From contig NZ_CP061379.1 in assembly GCF_015624505.1 (NCBI RefSeq), positions 4,216,001 through 4,280,000 on the forward strand: a stretch of 64,000 nt of DNA, given 5' to 3'. The position numbers and the translations under genes are program-made. The stretch is from Bradyrhizobium commune (GTDB taxonomy: Bacteria > Pseudomonadota > Alphaproteobacteria > Rhizobiales > Xanthobacteraceae). The notes under the pieces were generated by a model that did not search any database, had not been told where the DNA came from, and was given only the letters and a program-made list of their open reading frames with translations. Below are positions 1 to 8,499 of this stretch, piece by piece; position 1 is the first letter of the stretch; each line of letters begins with the position of its first letter.

Positions 1-316
1 TGAGTGCGAAAGTGGAGACGATCTCGAAATAGACCAGCGCCTTGACGCCGATGCGCCCGACCTTCTTTGCGTCCTGGATATGGGCGATGCCGGAAACCAC
101 GGTGCAGAAGATGATCGGCGCGATCACCATCTTGATCAGCTTGATGAAGCCGTCGCCGAGTGCCTTGATCCAGTCGTTTGTCGCAAGCGACGGCCAGAGC
201 CAGCCGACGATGGCGCCGAGCACGATGGCGATCAGAACCTGAACATAGAGAATCTTGTACCACGGCTTGGCCGCGCTCGGTGCGGCCGGCGCGCCGGCCA
301 TCGTTGTCGTTGTCAT
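1..316 (-). CDS. dctA: C4-dicarboxylate:H+ symporter DctA, N-terminal part
   Basis: Inner-membrane carrier that takes up succinate, fumarate and malate with protons. Reading leftwards from the ATG at 316, 105 residues are visible. They have the family's opening: a short Ala/Thr-rich tail, a first membrane span around residues 18-40 ([20 protein letters not shown]), then the conserved [14 protein letters not shown] segment around 66-80. The gene runs off the left edge, so most of the transporter domain is unseen. Dicarboxylates are the main carbon source of nitrogen-fixing bacteroids, which suits a rhizobial host, but nothing here proves a symbiotic role. Confidence 0.85.
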   Translation of the reverse strand, partial: MTTTTMAGAPAAPSAAKPWYKILYVQVLIAIVLGAIVGWLWPSLATNDWIKALGDGFIKLIKMVIAPIIFCTVVSGIAHIQDAKKVGRIGVKALVYFEIVSTFAL

Positions 317-340
317 TGTTTTACTCCCCCCTCAAAACTC

Positions 341-371
341 AGAGCCAGCCAAGATCAACTTGGCCGGCTCT
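341..371 (-). terminator. Hairpin between bioY and dctA
   Basis: AGAGCC-A-GCCAAG pairs with CTTGGC-C-GGCTCT around a 5-nt loop, with a single mismatch in 13 positions. Both flanking genes are read on the minus strand, and on that strand the stem is followed by GAGTTTTG. It may end the bioY transcript or fold in the dctA leader about 25 nt before its start codon. The T-run is short, so termination is uncertain. Confidence 0.4.
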
Positions 372-400
372 GTCAATTGGAACATTCCGTATGGTGAAAT

Positions 401-1006
401 CTAGCCGCGGCGGTCGACGATCCGGCGCGCCGCCGGCATCAGCGCAGCACCCAGCGCGTTCTTGACCAGCGATGCCGCAATGAACGGCGCGACGCCGACC
501 TGCCAGGCCTTGGCGGCGCCAAGGCCGAGCGCCAGCCAGCCGAACCCGCCCACGAAAATGACGACATGGCCGACCGCCATTGCGGCGAACAGCAGGACCA
601 CGCTGCGATCCCAGCCGCGCTCGGCGAGCCAGCCGGTGACGAAGGCGGCTGCGACGAAGCCGTAGAGATAGCCGGCAGTCGGGCCGACCAGCGGCGCAAG
701 TCCGCCGACCGGACCAGCAAACACCGGAAGCCCCATCGCGCCCTCGGCGAGATAGGCGATCATGGTTGCGCTGCCAAGGCGCCAGCCATAGGCCGCGCCG
801 ATCATCAGGACGACCAGGCTCTGCAACGTCATGGGCACGTAAGGCAGCGGCAGGTTCACCTTGGCCGACAGCGCCATCAGCGCACTGCCGAGCGCAACCA
901 GGACGACGGCGCGCAAGTGCCCTACGGCTTCACCCGGCCGGGTCGGCCACATCACTGCGGCAAGAGGAGAATGCGTGGCTGCGGACTGGACGGTTCGGTC
1001 AGACAA
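401..1006 (-). CDS. bioY: Biotin transporter BioY
   Basis: Substrate-binding membrane (S) component of the biotin ECF transporter; it binds biotin in the inner membrane and may work alone or with BioMN. The 201-residue product has about six hydrophobic spans and typical BioY stretches: VNLPLPYVPMTLQ near 50-62, then GAAYGWRLG and the GPTAGYLYGF motif of the biotin site near 128-137. No bioM or bioN is adjacent. It lies 35 bp downstream of the aminotransferase gene on the same strand, so the two may be co-transcribed. No BioR palindrome (TTATCTATAA) was found upstream. Confidence 0.92.
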   Translation of the reverse strand: MSDRTVQSAATHSPLAAVMWPTRPGEAVGHLRAVVLVALGSALMALSAKVNLPLPYVPMTLQSLVVLMIGAAYGWRLGSATMIAYLAEGAMGLPVFAGPVGGLAPLVGPTAGYLYGFVAAAFVTGWLAERGWDRSVVLLFAAMAVGHVVIFVGGFGWLALGLGAAKAWQVGVAPFIAASLVKNALGAALMPAARRIVDRRG

Positions 1007-1041
1007 AGTTGAACTCCGGAAGGCTGTTCGAAAACTGGCGG

Positions 1042-2229
1042 CTATTTAAGCCAGTGAGCGATCCGGTCAACTGCTTCGCGCATCTCCGCGGCCGAGCGCG
1101 CATAGGACAATCGTATGAACGAGCGGCCATGGATGGGATCGAAATCGAGGCCTGGCGTAGCCGCAACGTGGGCCTGTTCCAGCATCCGCTTGGCGAAGTC
1201 GAAACTGTCGGAGGTAAAATCCGAGACGTCGGCATAGAGGTAGAAGGCGCCGTCCGCGGGCAGGAAGCGCGTCAGGCCGGCCTTGGGCAAACCCTCGATC
1301 AGAATTCGGCGATTTTCCTGATAGCCGTGCTTGATCTCCTCCATCTCGGCCGCGCCGTCGAAGGCAGCTTCGGCCGCGATCTGCGACAGCGCAGGCACCG
1401 AGATCGAGAGGTTCTGCTGGAGCCGTTCGATTGGCCGCACCAGGATGTCGGGCACGACCATCCAGCCGACGCGCCAGCCCGTCATGCAAAAATACTTCGA
1501 GAACGAGTTGATCACGAGTGCGTGCTCGGACAGCGCTGCTGCCGTCACCGCCGGAAACGCATAGTCCAGCCCGTGATAGATCTCGTCCGAGATGAAGCGG
1601 ATGCCGGCATCTTCCGCAGCAGCAATCAGACCCGACAACGCCTCTTTCGACATCATCGTCCCGGTCGGATTGGCGGGGCTGCCGACCAGCACGCCCTTGA
1701 GCGGCGCCTTGCGATGGGCGGCGAGCAGCGCCTCGCCGGTGAGCGCATGGCGCGTCTCGTTGGTGGTCTCGATCAGCACCGGCTCGCAACCCAGTGCAGT
1801 GAGGATGTGGCGGTACGGCGGATAACCCGGCACAGTCACCGCGACGCGATCGCCGGGCTCGAACATCGACAAAAACGCCAGGATGAAGCCGCCGGAGGAG
1901 CCCGTGGTCACGACGATTCGCTCGGGGCTGACAGTGCAGCCATAGGCGTCCCTGTAATGCCGCGCGATGCGCTCGCGGAGCGAGGGGATGCCGAGCGCCG
2001 CAGTATAGTCGATCCGCCCCGCTTCGAGCGCCGCATGCGCGGCGGCAATGGCGGTCCTCGGCGCGGACGCCGCGGGCTGGCCGACCTCCATGTGGATGAC
2101 ATGGCCGCCCGCTGCCTCGATCCGGGCCGCCGCGGCCATCACGTCCATCACCATGAACGGGGGAACGTCGCTGCGGCGGGACGGCTCGAGCCACTGCCCC
2201 ATCCGGTTCCTCAATGTCGCATCGTGCAT
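1042..2229 (-). CDS. PLP-dependent class I/II aminotransferase
   Basis: Fold-type I aminotransferase of about the usual length (395 aa), cytosolic. Visible signatures are the NPTG motif at 187-190, Asp215 in SDEIYHG (pyridine nitrogen partner), and the Schiff-base lysine Lys245 in NSFSKYF, followed by TGWRVGW. The C-terminal small domain ends in FIRLSYA, containing the carboxylate-binding Arg. The amino acid substrate cannot be told from sequence; related genes are annotated as aspartate/tyrosine/aromatic aminotransferases. It precedes bioY on the same strand, but nothing in it resembles BioA, so a role in biotin synthesis is not supported. Confidence 0.85.
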   Translation of the reverse strand: MHDATLRNRMGQWLEPSRRSDVPPFMVMDVMAAAARIEAAGGHVIHMEVGQPAASAPRTAIAAAHAALEAGRIDYTAALGIPSLRERIARHYRDAYGCTVSPERIVVTTGSSGGFILAFLSMFEPGDRVAVTVPGYPPYRHILTALGCEPVLIETTNETRHALTGEALLAAHRKAPLKGVLVGSPANPTGTMMSKEALSGLIAAAEDAGIRFISDEIYHGLDYAFPAVTAAALSEHALVINSFSKYFCMTGWRVGWMVVPDILVRPIERLQQNLSISVPALSQIAAEAAFDGAAEMEEIKHGYQENRRILIEGLPKAGLTRFLPADGAFYLYADVSDFTSDSFDFAKRMLEQAHVAATPGLDFDPIHGRSFIRLSYARSAAEMREAVDRIAHWLK

Positions 2230-2388
2230 CGATTTCTGCTATTTCGCTGGCGGACCGGTCCGTTCGGTCCGAAAAACAGGGCGCTTGCGCCCCAGACTGG
2301 CCGCATTATACGGCTCATAAGGGCATATCGCGTATCCGGTCCGCCGCCAATCGCCAAAACCAATCACGAAACTGCTTTAGACCGCTCG

Positions 2389-3795
2389 ATGTTGCTTCAA
2401 ATCCTATTGCGCAAGAAGGCCGCCGCGCTGACCGCCCTCGTGACCGCGGCGGCAATCGTTTTGTCGCCATTTGCAGCACTTGCGCAGGAAGGCCGCGGGC
2501 CGCCGCCGGTCCTGCGCGACACCGAGACCGAGCAGCTGCTGCGCGAATATACGCGCCCGATCCTGCGCGTCGCCGGTCTGGAGAAGCAGAACATCCAGAT
2601 GGTCATCCTCAACGACGCCTCGTTCAACGCGTTCGTCGCCGATGGCCGCCGCATCTTCGTCAATTACGGCGCGATCCTCCAGTCGGAGACGCCGAACCAG
2701 CTGATCGGCGTGCTCGCGCACGAGACCGGCCATCTGGCCGGCGGCCATCTGTCCAAGCTGCGCGAGCAGCTCGCCAACGCGCAGACCCAGATGATCATCG
2801 CCATGCTGCTTGGCGCCGGCGCTCTCGTCGCAGGCGCAAGCCGCGGCTCCAACAGCGCCGGCAATAACGGACTTGCCAACGCGGGCGCGGCCGCGATCGC
2901 CGGACCGGGCGAGATGATCCGTCGCTCGCTGCTGTCCTACCAGCGCCAGCAGGAGGAGAATGCCGACCGCGCCGGGGTAAAATTCCTGACCGCGACCCAG
3001 CAGTCGCCGAAGGGCATGTACGAGACCTTCAAGCGCTTCACCAGCGAAAGCCTGTTCGCCGCGCGCGGCGCCGATCCCTACCTCCAGTCGCATCCGATGC
3101 CGACCGAGCGCGTCGCGGCACTCCAGGAGTTCGCCAGCACCAGCCCCTATTGGGACAAGAAGGACGATCCCGCGCTCCAGCTCCGCCATGACATGGTGCG
3201 CGCCAAGATCTCCGCCTTCATGGAGCGGCCCGAGACGGTGTACCGCCGCTATCCCCAGACCAACGACAGCCTGCCGGCGCGCTATGCCCGCGCCATCAGC
3301 ACCTATCTGCACGGCGATTTGCGTAGCGCGCTTGCCCAGATCGACGCGCTGATCCAGGTCCAGCCGAGCAACCCGTATTTCTACGAGGTGCGCGGCCAGG
3401 CCCTTTTGGAGAGCGGCAAGCCCGCCGACGCCATCGCCCCCCTGCGCAAGGCGGTACAGCTGTCGAACAACGCGCCCCTCATCGAGATGTTACTTGGGCA
3501 GGCTCTGGTTGGAACCGATAATAAGGCCTACACGGACGACGCCGTTCGGATTCTCCGCGCCGCAGTGGCTCGGGAGCCTGAAGCACCGCTCGGCTACATG
3601 CAGCTCGCGATGGCCTATGGCCGGAAGGGCGACTATGCCGAGGCGGATCTCGCATCGGCCCAGGCCGCCTATTTGCGCGGCGACAACAAGACCGCCCGCG
3701 AGCTTGCCACGCGCGCGAAAACCCGTTTCGCCGTCGGGACGCCCGGTTGGGTCAAGGCCGACGACATCGTGGCGTCGAAACCGCCGCGCAACTAG
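2389..3795 (+). CDS. M48 family periplasmic metalloprotease with TPR repeats (BepA-like)
   Basis: Predicted secreted zinc protease of 468 aa. The start was set at the ATG (2389) that gives a proper signal peptide ending at ALAQ around residue 33; the open frame extends far upstream but reads as unrelated low-complexity sequence there. The M48 domain carries HETGH at 111-115 (zinc ligands and catalytic Glu) and EENADRAG at 189-196 (third ligand). Residues from about 300 to 460 form TPR-like helices. Family members such as BepA and LoiP act in outer-membrane quality control. It precedes the DsbA-like gene on the same strand, which points to a joint role in envelope protein folding. Confidence 0.88.
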   Translation: MLLQILLRKKAAALTALVTAAAIVLSPFAALAQEGRGPPPVLRDTETEQLLREYTRPILRVAGLEKQNIQMVILNDASFNAFVADGRRIFVNYGAILQSETPNQLIGVLAHETGHLAGGHLSKLREQLANAQTQMIIAMLLGAGALVAGASRGSNSAGNNGLANAGAAAIAGPGEMIRRSLLSYQRQQEENADRAGVKFLTATQQSPKGMYETFKRFTSESLFAARGADPYLQSHPMPTERVAALQEFASTSPYWDKKDDPALQLRHDMVRAKISAFMERPETVYRRYPQTNDSLPARYARAISTYLHGDLRSALAQIDALIQVQPSNPYFYEVRGQALLESGKPADAIAPLRKAVQLSNNAPLIEMLLGQALVGTDNKAYTDDAVRILRAAVAREPEAPLGYMQLAMAYGRKGDYAEADLASAQAAYLRGDNKTARELATRAKTRFAVGTPGWVKADDIVASKPPRN

Positions 3796-3911
3796 AACGA
3801 CGCCTGATCACGACATCTGCCGCTTTAGACCTGCCACCTTGACGTCACGACACTGCGTTTAAGTCCGCCGGGACGTTTTTCGAAACCTGCTCTGGATAAG
3901 AGGATTTGCCA

Positions 3912-4679
3912 ATGCCTTCGCTGCGCCTGCTCGCCCCCGCGCTGTTTGCGCTCGCCATCTTCGGCGCAACGGGACCGGCTTCGGCCGATGGCTTCTCCGA
4001 TGCCCAGCGCACCGACATCGAGGCCATCATCAAGAACTACCTCGTCACCCATCCCGAGGTGCTCGAGGAGGCCATGACCGAGCTCAGCAAGCGCCAGGCG
4101 GCTGCCGAGACCGAGAAGCACGAAGCCTCGATCGCCCAGAACTCCGATGCGATCTTCAACTCGCCGCGCCAGGTCGTGCTCGGCAACAAGGACGGCGACG
4201 TCACCTTCGTCGAGTTCTTCGACTACAATTGCGGCTACTGCAAGCGCGCGATGAGCGACATGCTCGATCTCATGAAGAGCGATCCGAAGCTCAAGGTCGT
4301 GCTGAAGGAGTTTCCGGTGCTGAGCCAGGGCTCGGTCGAAGCCGCACAAGTCGCGGTCGCCGTGCGCATGCAGGATCCCTCCGGCAAGAAATATCTCGAC
4401 TTCCACCAGAAGCTGCTCGGCGGCCGCGGCGCCGCCGACAAGGCGCGCGCGATGCAGGCGGCCAAGGAAGCCGGCCTCGACACCGCTAGAATCGAGAAGG
4501 ACATCGCGAGCCCCGAGGTGCGCACCACCATTGAGGAGAACTTCAAGCTCGCCGAAGCGATGGGCATGAACGGCACGCCGAGCTACGTGATCGGCAAGCA
4601 GATCGTGGTCGGCGCCGTCGGCCTCGACGGCCTCAAGGAAAAGATCGGCGTCGCCCGCTGCGGCAAGGCGACCTGCTAG
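3912..4679 (+). CDS. DsbA-family thiol:disulfide oxidoreductase
   Basis: Secreted thioredoxin-fold protein (255 aa) that likely forms or isomerises disulfides in periplasmic proteins. It has a signal peptide (cut near ASA, residue 25), a helical N-terminal region, a thioredoxin domain with the redox motif CGYC at 107-110 in FFDYNCGYC, and a cis-proline loop GTPSYVIG near 222. The ATG at 3912 was preferred to a TTG six bases earlier because aagagga sits at ribosome-binding distance. The extra Cys pair at the end (RCGKATC) is typical of Com1/BdbD-like proteins. A strong terminator follows at 4728. Confidence 0.88.
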   Translation: MPSLRLLAPALFALAIFGATGPASADGFSDAQRTDIEAIIKNYLVTHPEVLEEAMTELSKRQAAAETEKHEASIAQNSDAIFNSPRQVVLGNKDGDVTFVEFFDYNCGYCKRAMSDMLDLMKSDPKLKVVLKEFPVLSQGSVEAAQVAVAVRMQDPSGKKYLDFHQKLLGGRGAADKARAMQAAKEAGLDTARIEKDIASPEVRTTIEENFKLAEAMGMNGTPSYVIGKQIVVGAVGLDGLKEKIGVARCGKATC

Positions 4680-4727
4680 GACGGCGACCCTGCTGATCGC
4701 GTCTTTCACAGCATCACGCATGCGGCG

Positions 4728-4754
4728 AGGCCGGCTGAAAAGCCGGCCTTTTTG
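4728..4754 (+). terminator. Rho-independent terminator after the dsbA-like gene
   Basis: AGGCCGGCT and AGCCGGCCT form a perfect 9-bp stem around a GAAA loop, followed by TTTTTG. It lies 49 bp after the stop codon of the DsbA-like gene and separates it from the DUF1236 unit. Confidence 0.85.
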
Positions 4755-4834
4755 CTGCGTCGAATTTGGCGAGATCGGGCGCAGCCATTCATCAGGCGTT
4801 CAACAAACAAATGCCGCGGAACCGCAGATGTTCC

Positions 4835-4859
4835 GGAACAAGTGACATCTCCTCCCGTT
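4835..4859 (+). promoter_or_regulatory. EcfG-type (general stress) promoter before the DUF1236 gene
   Basis: GGAAC at 4835-4839 and CGTT at 4856-4859, spaced by exactly 16 bases, match the consensus recognised by the alphaproteobacterial stress sigma factor EcfG. The start codon lies 45 bp downstream, behind a GAGGAG ribosome-binding site. A match to consensus is seen; use in the cell is inferred. Confidence 0.6.
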
Positions 4860-4903
4860 GTCGGCGCGGGCAATGCGCAAATAAACACGTGAGGAGAAAT
4901 TCA

Positions 4904-5749
4904 ATGTCGAACCGCTTTATGATCTCGGTTGCCGCGCTCGCACTGATTGCCGGCGCCGGTCTGGCGAACGCACAAGGGACGATGAAGAACGAGAGCGGCG
5001 CCGGCGCGCAGCCGATGCAGCACTCGCAGCCCGCCGGCGGCGCCGCCGAGCGCGGTGGCGCGACGGGCAAGGAAGCGGCTCCCGAGAAGGGCACTGTCGG
5101 TCAGGCTGGCGGCTCCAGCACCATGAAGTCCGGCGGCGCGGCCGAAGAGAAGTCCTCTGGTGCGACCAAGGACGAGCACTCTGGCCGTGAGATGAACAAG
5201 AACGCGGCCGAGGATAAGTCCGGCGCCACCAAGAGCCAGCGCACTGACGAGCACGCGCAGGGTCAGCAGGACAAGTCCAAGAGCATGAGCCAGGACACCA
5301 GCAAGTCCGGCGCCACCAGCAAGTCCGGCGCCAAGGATCAGAAGGACATGAAGGCCGAGGACAGCAAGTCTGGCGCGGCGAGCAAGAGCAACGCCGAGAA
5401 CCGTCCGGCCTCCGGCACCTCGACCGACATGAAGGCCGAGGGCAAGAGCTCGACCTCGTCCTCGACGACCGTCGGTCAGGCCGGCGCCGGTGCCAAGCTT
5501 TCGACCGAGCAGCGGACCCAGATCACGTCTGTGATCCGCGAGGAGCGCGTGGCGCCTGTGACCAACGTGAACTTCTCGATCTCGGTCGGCACCCGCGTAC
5601 CGCGCGAGGGCATCGAACTGCACGCCCTGCCCTCCCGGGTCGTGACAATCTATCCGGAGTGGCGCAACTACCGCTACGTCTTGGTCCGCGAGCAGATCGT
5701 GATCATCGATCCCAACACCTACGAGATCGTCGCCATTCTCGACGTGTAA
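4904..5749 (+). CDS. Secreted DUF1236 protein with KSGA-rich linker
   Basis: 281-residue exported protein of unknown role. The ATG at 4904 follows GAGGAG (4891-4896). Residues 1-23 are a signal peptide ending at ANAQ; residues about 50-200 are a hydrophilic low-complexity region rich in repeats of KSGA, KDEH and KAED, probably disordered; the last 75 residues are a DUF1236 domain (from EQRTQITSVIREERV to the C-terminus). DUF1236 proteins are abundant in Bradyrhizobium and have no proven function. The EcfG-type promoter upstream suggests expression under stress, and the long charged linker could hold water or bind cell-wall polymers (inference). Confidence 0.82.
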   Translation: MSNRFMISVAALALIAGAGLANAQGTMKNESGAGAQPMQHSQPAGGAAERGGATGKEAAPEKGTVGQAGGSSTMKSGGAAEEKSSGATKDEHSGREMNKNAAEDKSGATKSQRTDEHAQGQQDKSKSMSQDTSKSGATSKSGAKDQKDMKAEDSKSGAASKSNAENRPASGTSTDMKAEGKSSTSSSTTVGQAGAGAKLSTEQRTQITSVIREERVAPVTNVNFSISVGTRVPREGIELHALPSRVVTIYPEWRNYRYVLVREQIVIIDPNTYEIVAILDV

Positions 5750-5762
5750 GGCTTCAGGCTCT

Positions 5763-5793
5763 GGGGGCGGGCAGCGATGCCCGCCCCCTTTTT
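5763..5793 (+). terminator. Rho-independent terminator after the DUF1236 gene
   Basis: GGGGGCGGGC and GCCCGCCCCC form a perfect 10-bp stem around AGCGAT and run straight into TTTTT. It lies 14 bp after the stop codon. Confidence 0.9.
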
Positions 5794-5972
5794 GCGTTCG
5801 GCCGGTCACCATGCTTTGGACTGGTTAACAAGTAATTTCCGTAGCTTCCGCACAGGTTTTTGCACACTGGATGAGGCGGTTAAGACGGCCTCCGAGCCCC
5901 TTCAAGGCTTCCCCTCACGCGCTTTGTTACCTATAACCCCCGCCACGCCGAAACACCTCTGCCAGGACCGGA

Positions 5973-6440
5973 ATGGCCGAACCAGCAACCGACACGATCC
6001 TCGTTCTCAACGGGCCGAACCTCAACATGTTGGGGACGCGCGAGCCCGAGAAGTATGGCCATGCCACGCTGGCCGACGTCGAGACCTTGTGCCGGGAGAC
6101 CGCGGCCGCATTCGGCCTCAAGGCCGACTGCCGGCAGTCCAACCGCGAAGGCGAGCTGATCGACTTCATCCACGAAGCGCATGCGGGCAGGATGAAAGGC
6201 ATCATCATCAATGCCGGCGGCTATTCGCACACCTCGATCGCGCTGCACGACGCGCTGCTCGCGGTGCAGATTCCGACGGTCGAAGTCCACGTGACCAACA
6301 TCCACGCCCGCGAGAGTTTCCGTCACCACTCCTACACCGCGCGCGCGGCTTTCGCATCGCTCTGCGGTTTCGGCATCGAGGGCTACCGCCTCGCCATCCA
6401 GGGCCTTGCCGCCAAGCTCGGCATCAAGCCCAAAGCCTGA
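5973..6440 (+). CDS. aroQ: 3-dehydroquinate dehydratase, type II
   Basis: Catalyses the third step of the shikimate pathway, 3-dehydroquinate to 3-dehydroshikimate, as a cytosolic dodecamer. The 155-residue length is normal for type II. Seen: [14 protein letters not shown] (13-25), the lid tyrosine at 28 in EKYG, substrate-binding NAGGYSHTS (80-88), and [11 protein letters not shown] (104-114) with the catalytic histidine. It lies 38 bp before accB on the same strand; aroQ-accB-accC is a common gene order in alphaproteobacteria and probably one transcript. Confidence 0.96.
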   Translation: MAEPATDTILVLNGPNLNMLGTREPEKYGHATLADVETLCRETAAAFGLKADCRQSNREGELIDFIHEAHAGRMKGIIINAGGYSHTSIALHDALLAVQIPTVEVHVTNIHARESFRHHSYTARAAFASLCGFGIEGYRLAIQGLAAKLGIKPKA

Positions 6441-6478
6441 CGCTCCCTCCTCACACAGAACATTCGGATCAAAGAAAC

Positions 6479-6973
6479 ATGGCGCGCCAGCCAGACGACA
6501 AAGCAGCCGCAAAGTTTTCCAGCGAGGATTCCGCGCTCGTCCGCGAGCTCGCGCTTCTGCTCGACGAGACCAGCCTCACCGAGATCGAGATCGAACGTGC
6601 CGGTCTGCGCCTGCGTGTCGCCCGTAACATCAGCGTTGCCGCGACCATGCCGATGCCGGTTGCGGCCGCGGCCCCCGCCCTCGTCGCAGCTCCTGCCGCC
6701 GCAGCACTCGCTCCTGCCGCGGCCGACATGTCGAAGCATCCGGGTGCGGTGACCTCGCCGATGGTCGGCACCGCCTATTGGGCGCCGGAGCCCGGCGCCA
6801 AGCCGTTCATCGAAGTCGGCAGCAAGGTCTCGGTCGGCCAGAACCTGCTGATCATCGAAGCCATGAAGACCATGAACCAGATCCCGTCGCCGCGGGCCGG
6901 CACGGTGACGCAGATCCTGGTCGAGGACGGCCAGCCGGTCGAGTTCGGCGAAGCGCTGGTCATCATTGAGTGA
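6479..6973 (+). CDS. accB: Biotin carboxyl carrier protein of acetyl-CoA carboxylase
   Basis: Carries the biotin that shuttles CO2 from AccC to the carboxyltransferase in the first step of fatty acid synthesis. The 164-residue protein has an N-terminal helical region (15-45), an Ala/Pro-rich flexible linker (55-83), and a C-terminal biotinyl domain with EAMKTMN, where Lys130 is the biotinylated residue. A protruding-thumb segment (near 100-112) is present, as in true AccB. The start was set at the ATG of MARQPDD, 38 bp after aroQ, although the frame is open further upstream. Confidence 0.95.
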   Translation: MARQPDDKAAAKFSSEDSALVRELALLLDETSLTEIEIERAGLRLRVARNISVAATMPMPVAAAAPALVAAPAAAALAPAAADMSKHPGAVTSPMVGTAYWAPEPGAKPFIEVGSKVSVGQNLLIIEAMKTMNQIPSPRAGTVTQILVEDGQPVEFGEALVIIE

Positions 6974-6980
6974 GGGAGTG

Positions 6981-7031
6981 GCGAATAGCGAGTAGCGAAT
7001 AGTTGCTCTCCCTATTCGCCATTCGCTATTC
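6981..7031 (+). repeat. Imperfect palindrome in the accB-accC gap
   Basis: The arms GAATAGCGAGTAGCGAATAG and GAATAGCGAATGGCGAATAG (the latter read on the minus strand) match at 18 of 20 positions around a short spacer rich in pyrimidines. The sequence could fold in the accB-accC transcript and set the ratio of the two products, or be an interspersed genomic repeat. Only one copy is visible here. Confidence 0.7.
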
Positions 7032-7053
7032 CCCCTTCGCCCCCTGAGGCACC

Positions 7054-8412
7054 ATGTTCGACAAGATCCTCATAGCCAATCGCGGCGAGATCGCCCTTCG
7101 CATCCTGCGGGCCTGCAAGGAGCTCGGCATCGCGACCGTCGCCGTGCACTCCACCGCCGATGCCGACGCCATGCATGTGCGCCTGTCGGACGAGAGCGTC
7201 TGCATCGGACCGCCGCCGTCGAAGGACAGCTATCTGAACGTGCCCGCACTGCTCGCGGCCTGTGAGATCACGGGTGCGGACGCCGTCCATCCCGGCTACG
7301 GCTTCCTCTCGGAGAACGCGCGCTTCGCGGAGATCCTCTCCGACCACAATCTGCATTTCATCGGCCCCAAAGCCGAGCACATCCGCCTGATGGGCGACAA
7401 GATCGAGGCCAAGAAGACCGCCAAGCGCCTCGGCATCCCCGTGGTGCCGGGCTCCGACGGCGCGGTCGGCCCCAACGACGACGCGATGGCGATCGCCAAG
7501 AAGATCGGTTTCCCGTTGCTGGTCAAGGCGGCGGCCGGCGGCGGCGGCCGCGGCATGAAGGTCGCCCAGAGCGAGGCCGATCTGCAATTGGCGCTGTCGA
7601 CGGCGGCCAACGAGGCCAAATCCGCCTTCGGCGACGCGTCCGTTTATCTCGAGAAATACCTCCAGAAGCCGCGCCACATCGAAATCCAGATCCTCGGCGA
7701 CGGCCGCGGCGGCGCGATCCATCTCGGAGAACGCGACTGCTCGCTCCAGCGCCGCCACCAGAAGGTCTGGGAGGAAGGCCCCTCGCCCGTGTTGGCTGCA
7801 GCCGCGCGCGCCAAGATCGGCGAGACGTGTGCCAAAGCGATGCGCGAGATGAAATATCTCGGAGTCGGCACCATCGAGTTCCTCTACGAGGACGGCGAGT
7901 TCTACTTCATCGAGATGAACACCCGCATCCAGGTCGAGCATCCCGTCACCGAGAGCATCACCGACATCGATCTCGTGCTGGAGCAGATCCGCATCGCCGC
8001 CGGCGGCGAGCTGCCGGCCAAGCAGAGCGAGGTCCAGATCATCGGCCACGCCATCGAGTGCCGCATCAATGCGGAGAACCCGCAGACCTTCCGTCCCTCA
8101 CCGGGCCGGATCTCGCAATACCACCCGCCGGGCGGGCTCGGCGTCCGCATCGATTCTGCGGTCTATCAGGGCTACACCATCCCGCCCTATTACGATTCCC
8201 TCGTCGGCAAGCTGATCGTGCACGGCAAGACCCGCGCCGAATGCCTGATGCGCCTGCGCCGGGCGCTGGACGAGATGGTGGTCGACGGGATCGAGACCAC
8301 GCTGCCGCTGTTCCGCGACCTGGTGCGCCAGCCCGCCATCATCGACGGCGACTACCACATCCATTGGCTCGAACAGTATCTGGCCGGCCAGACGGAGCCC
8401 GCCGCGAAATAA
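7054..8412 (+). CDS. accC: Acetyl-CoA carboxylase, biotin carboxylase subunit
   Basis: ATP-dependent carboxylation of the biotin on AccB. The 452 residues are the normal length. The order is a biotin-carboxylase N-terminal domain (starts [16 protein letters not shown]), an ATP-grasp domain with the glycine-rich loop [11 protein letters not shown] (near 163-173) and the catalytic [13 protein letters not shown] (near 289-301), then the C-terminal domain with [11 protein letters not shown]. The start ATG lies 80 bp after accB, with the palindrome in between. Confidence 0.97.
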   Translation: MFDKILIANRGEIALRILRACKELGIATVAVHSTADADAMHVRLSDESVCIGPPPSKDSYLNVPALLAACEITGADAVHPGYGFLSENARFAEILSDHNLHFIGPKAEHIRLMGDKIEAKKTAKRLGIPVVPGSDGAVGPNDDAMAIAKKIGFPLLVKAAAGGGGRGMKVAQSEADLQLALSTAANEAKSAFGDASVYLEKYLQKPRHIEIQILGDGRGGAIHLGERDCSLQRRHQKVWEEGPSPVLAAAARAKIGETCAKAMREMKYLGVGTIEFLYEDGEFYFIEMNTRIQVEHPVTESITDIDLVLEQIRIAAGGELPAKQSEVQIIGHAIECRINAENPQTFRPSPGRISQYHPPGGLGVRIDSAVYQGYTIPPYYDSLVGKLIVHGKTRAECLMRLRRALDEMVVDGIETTLPLFRDLVRQPAIIDGDYHIHWLEQYLAGQTEPAAK

Positions 8413-8425
8413 TCCTGGGCCCCCG

Positions 8426-8450
8426 GGAACCCTTTGCCCTCACGATCGTT
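8426..8450 (+). promoter_or_regulatory. EcfG-type promoter before the CHASE3 kinase operon
   Basis: GGAAC (8426-8430), 16-base spacer, CGTT (8447-8450). Immediately downstream, GAGCGGT (8453-8459) and ACCGCTC (8464-8470) form a hairpin across the predicted transcription start, which could be a repressor site or shape the 5' end. The GTG start of the kinase is 50 bp past the -10 element. Confidence 0.6.
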
Positions 8451-8499
8451 TTGAGCGGTTGGGACCGCTCGAAGGGGGCTCTTTGAACTCCATTGTCTT

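Noticed and set aside
766..2388. Long upstream extension of the M48 protease frame
   Set aside because: The frame is open by GC bias only; its translation here is Arg/His-rich, antisense to the aminotransferase and bioY genes, and the signal peptide begins at 2389.
6974..7053. A short coding gene in the accB-accC gap
   Set aside because: The sequence is an imperfect palindrome and contains no start with ribosome-binding site.
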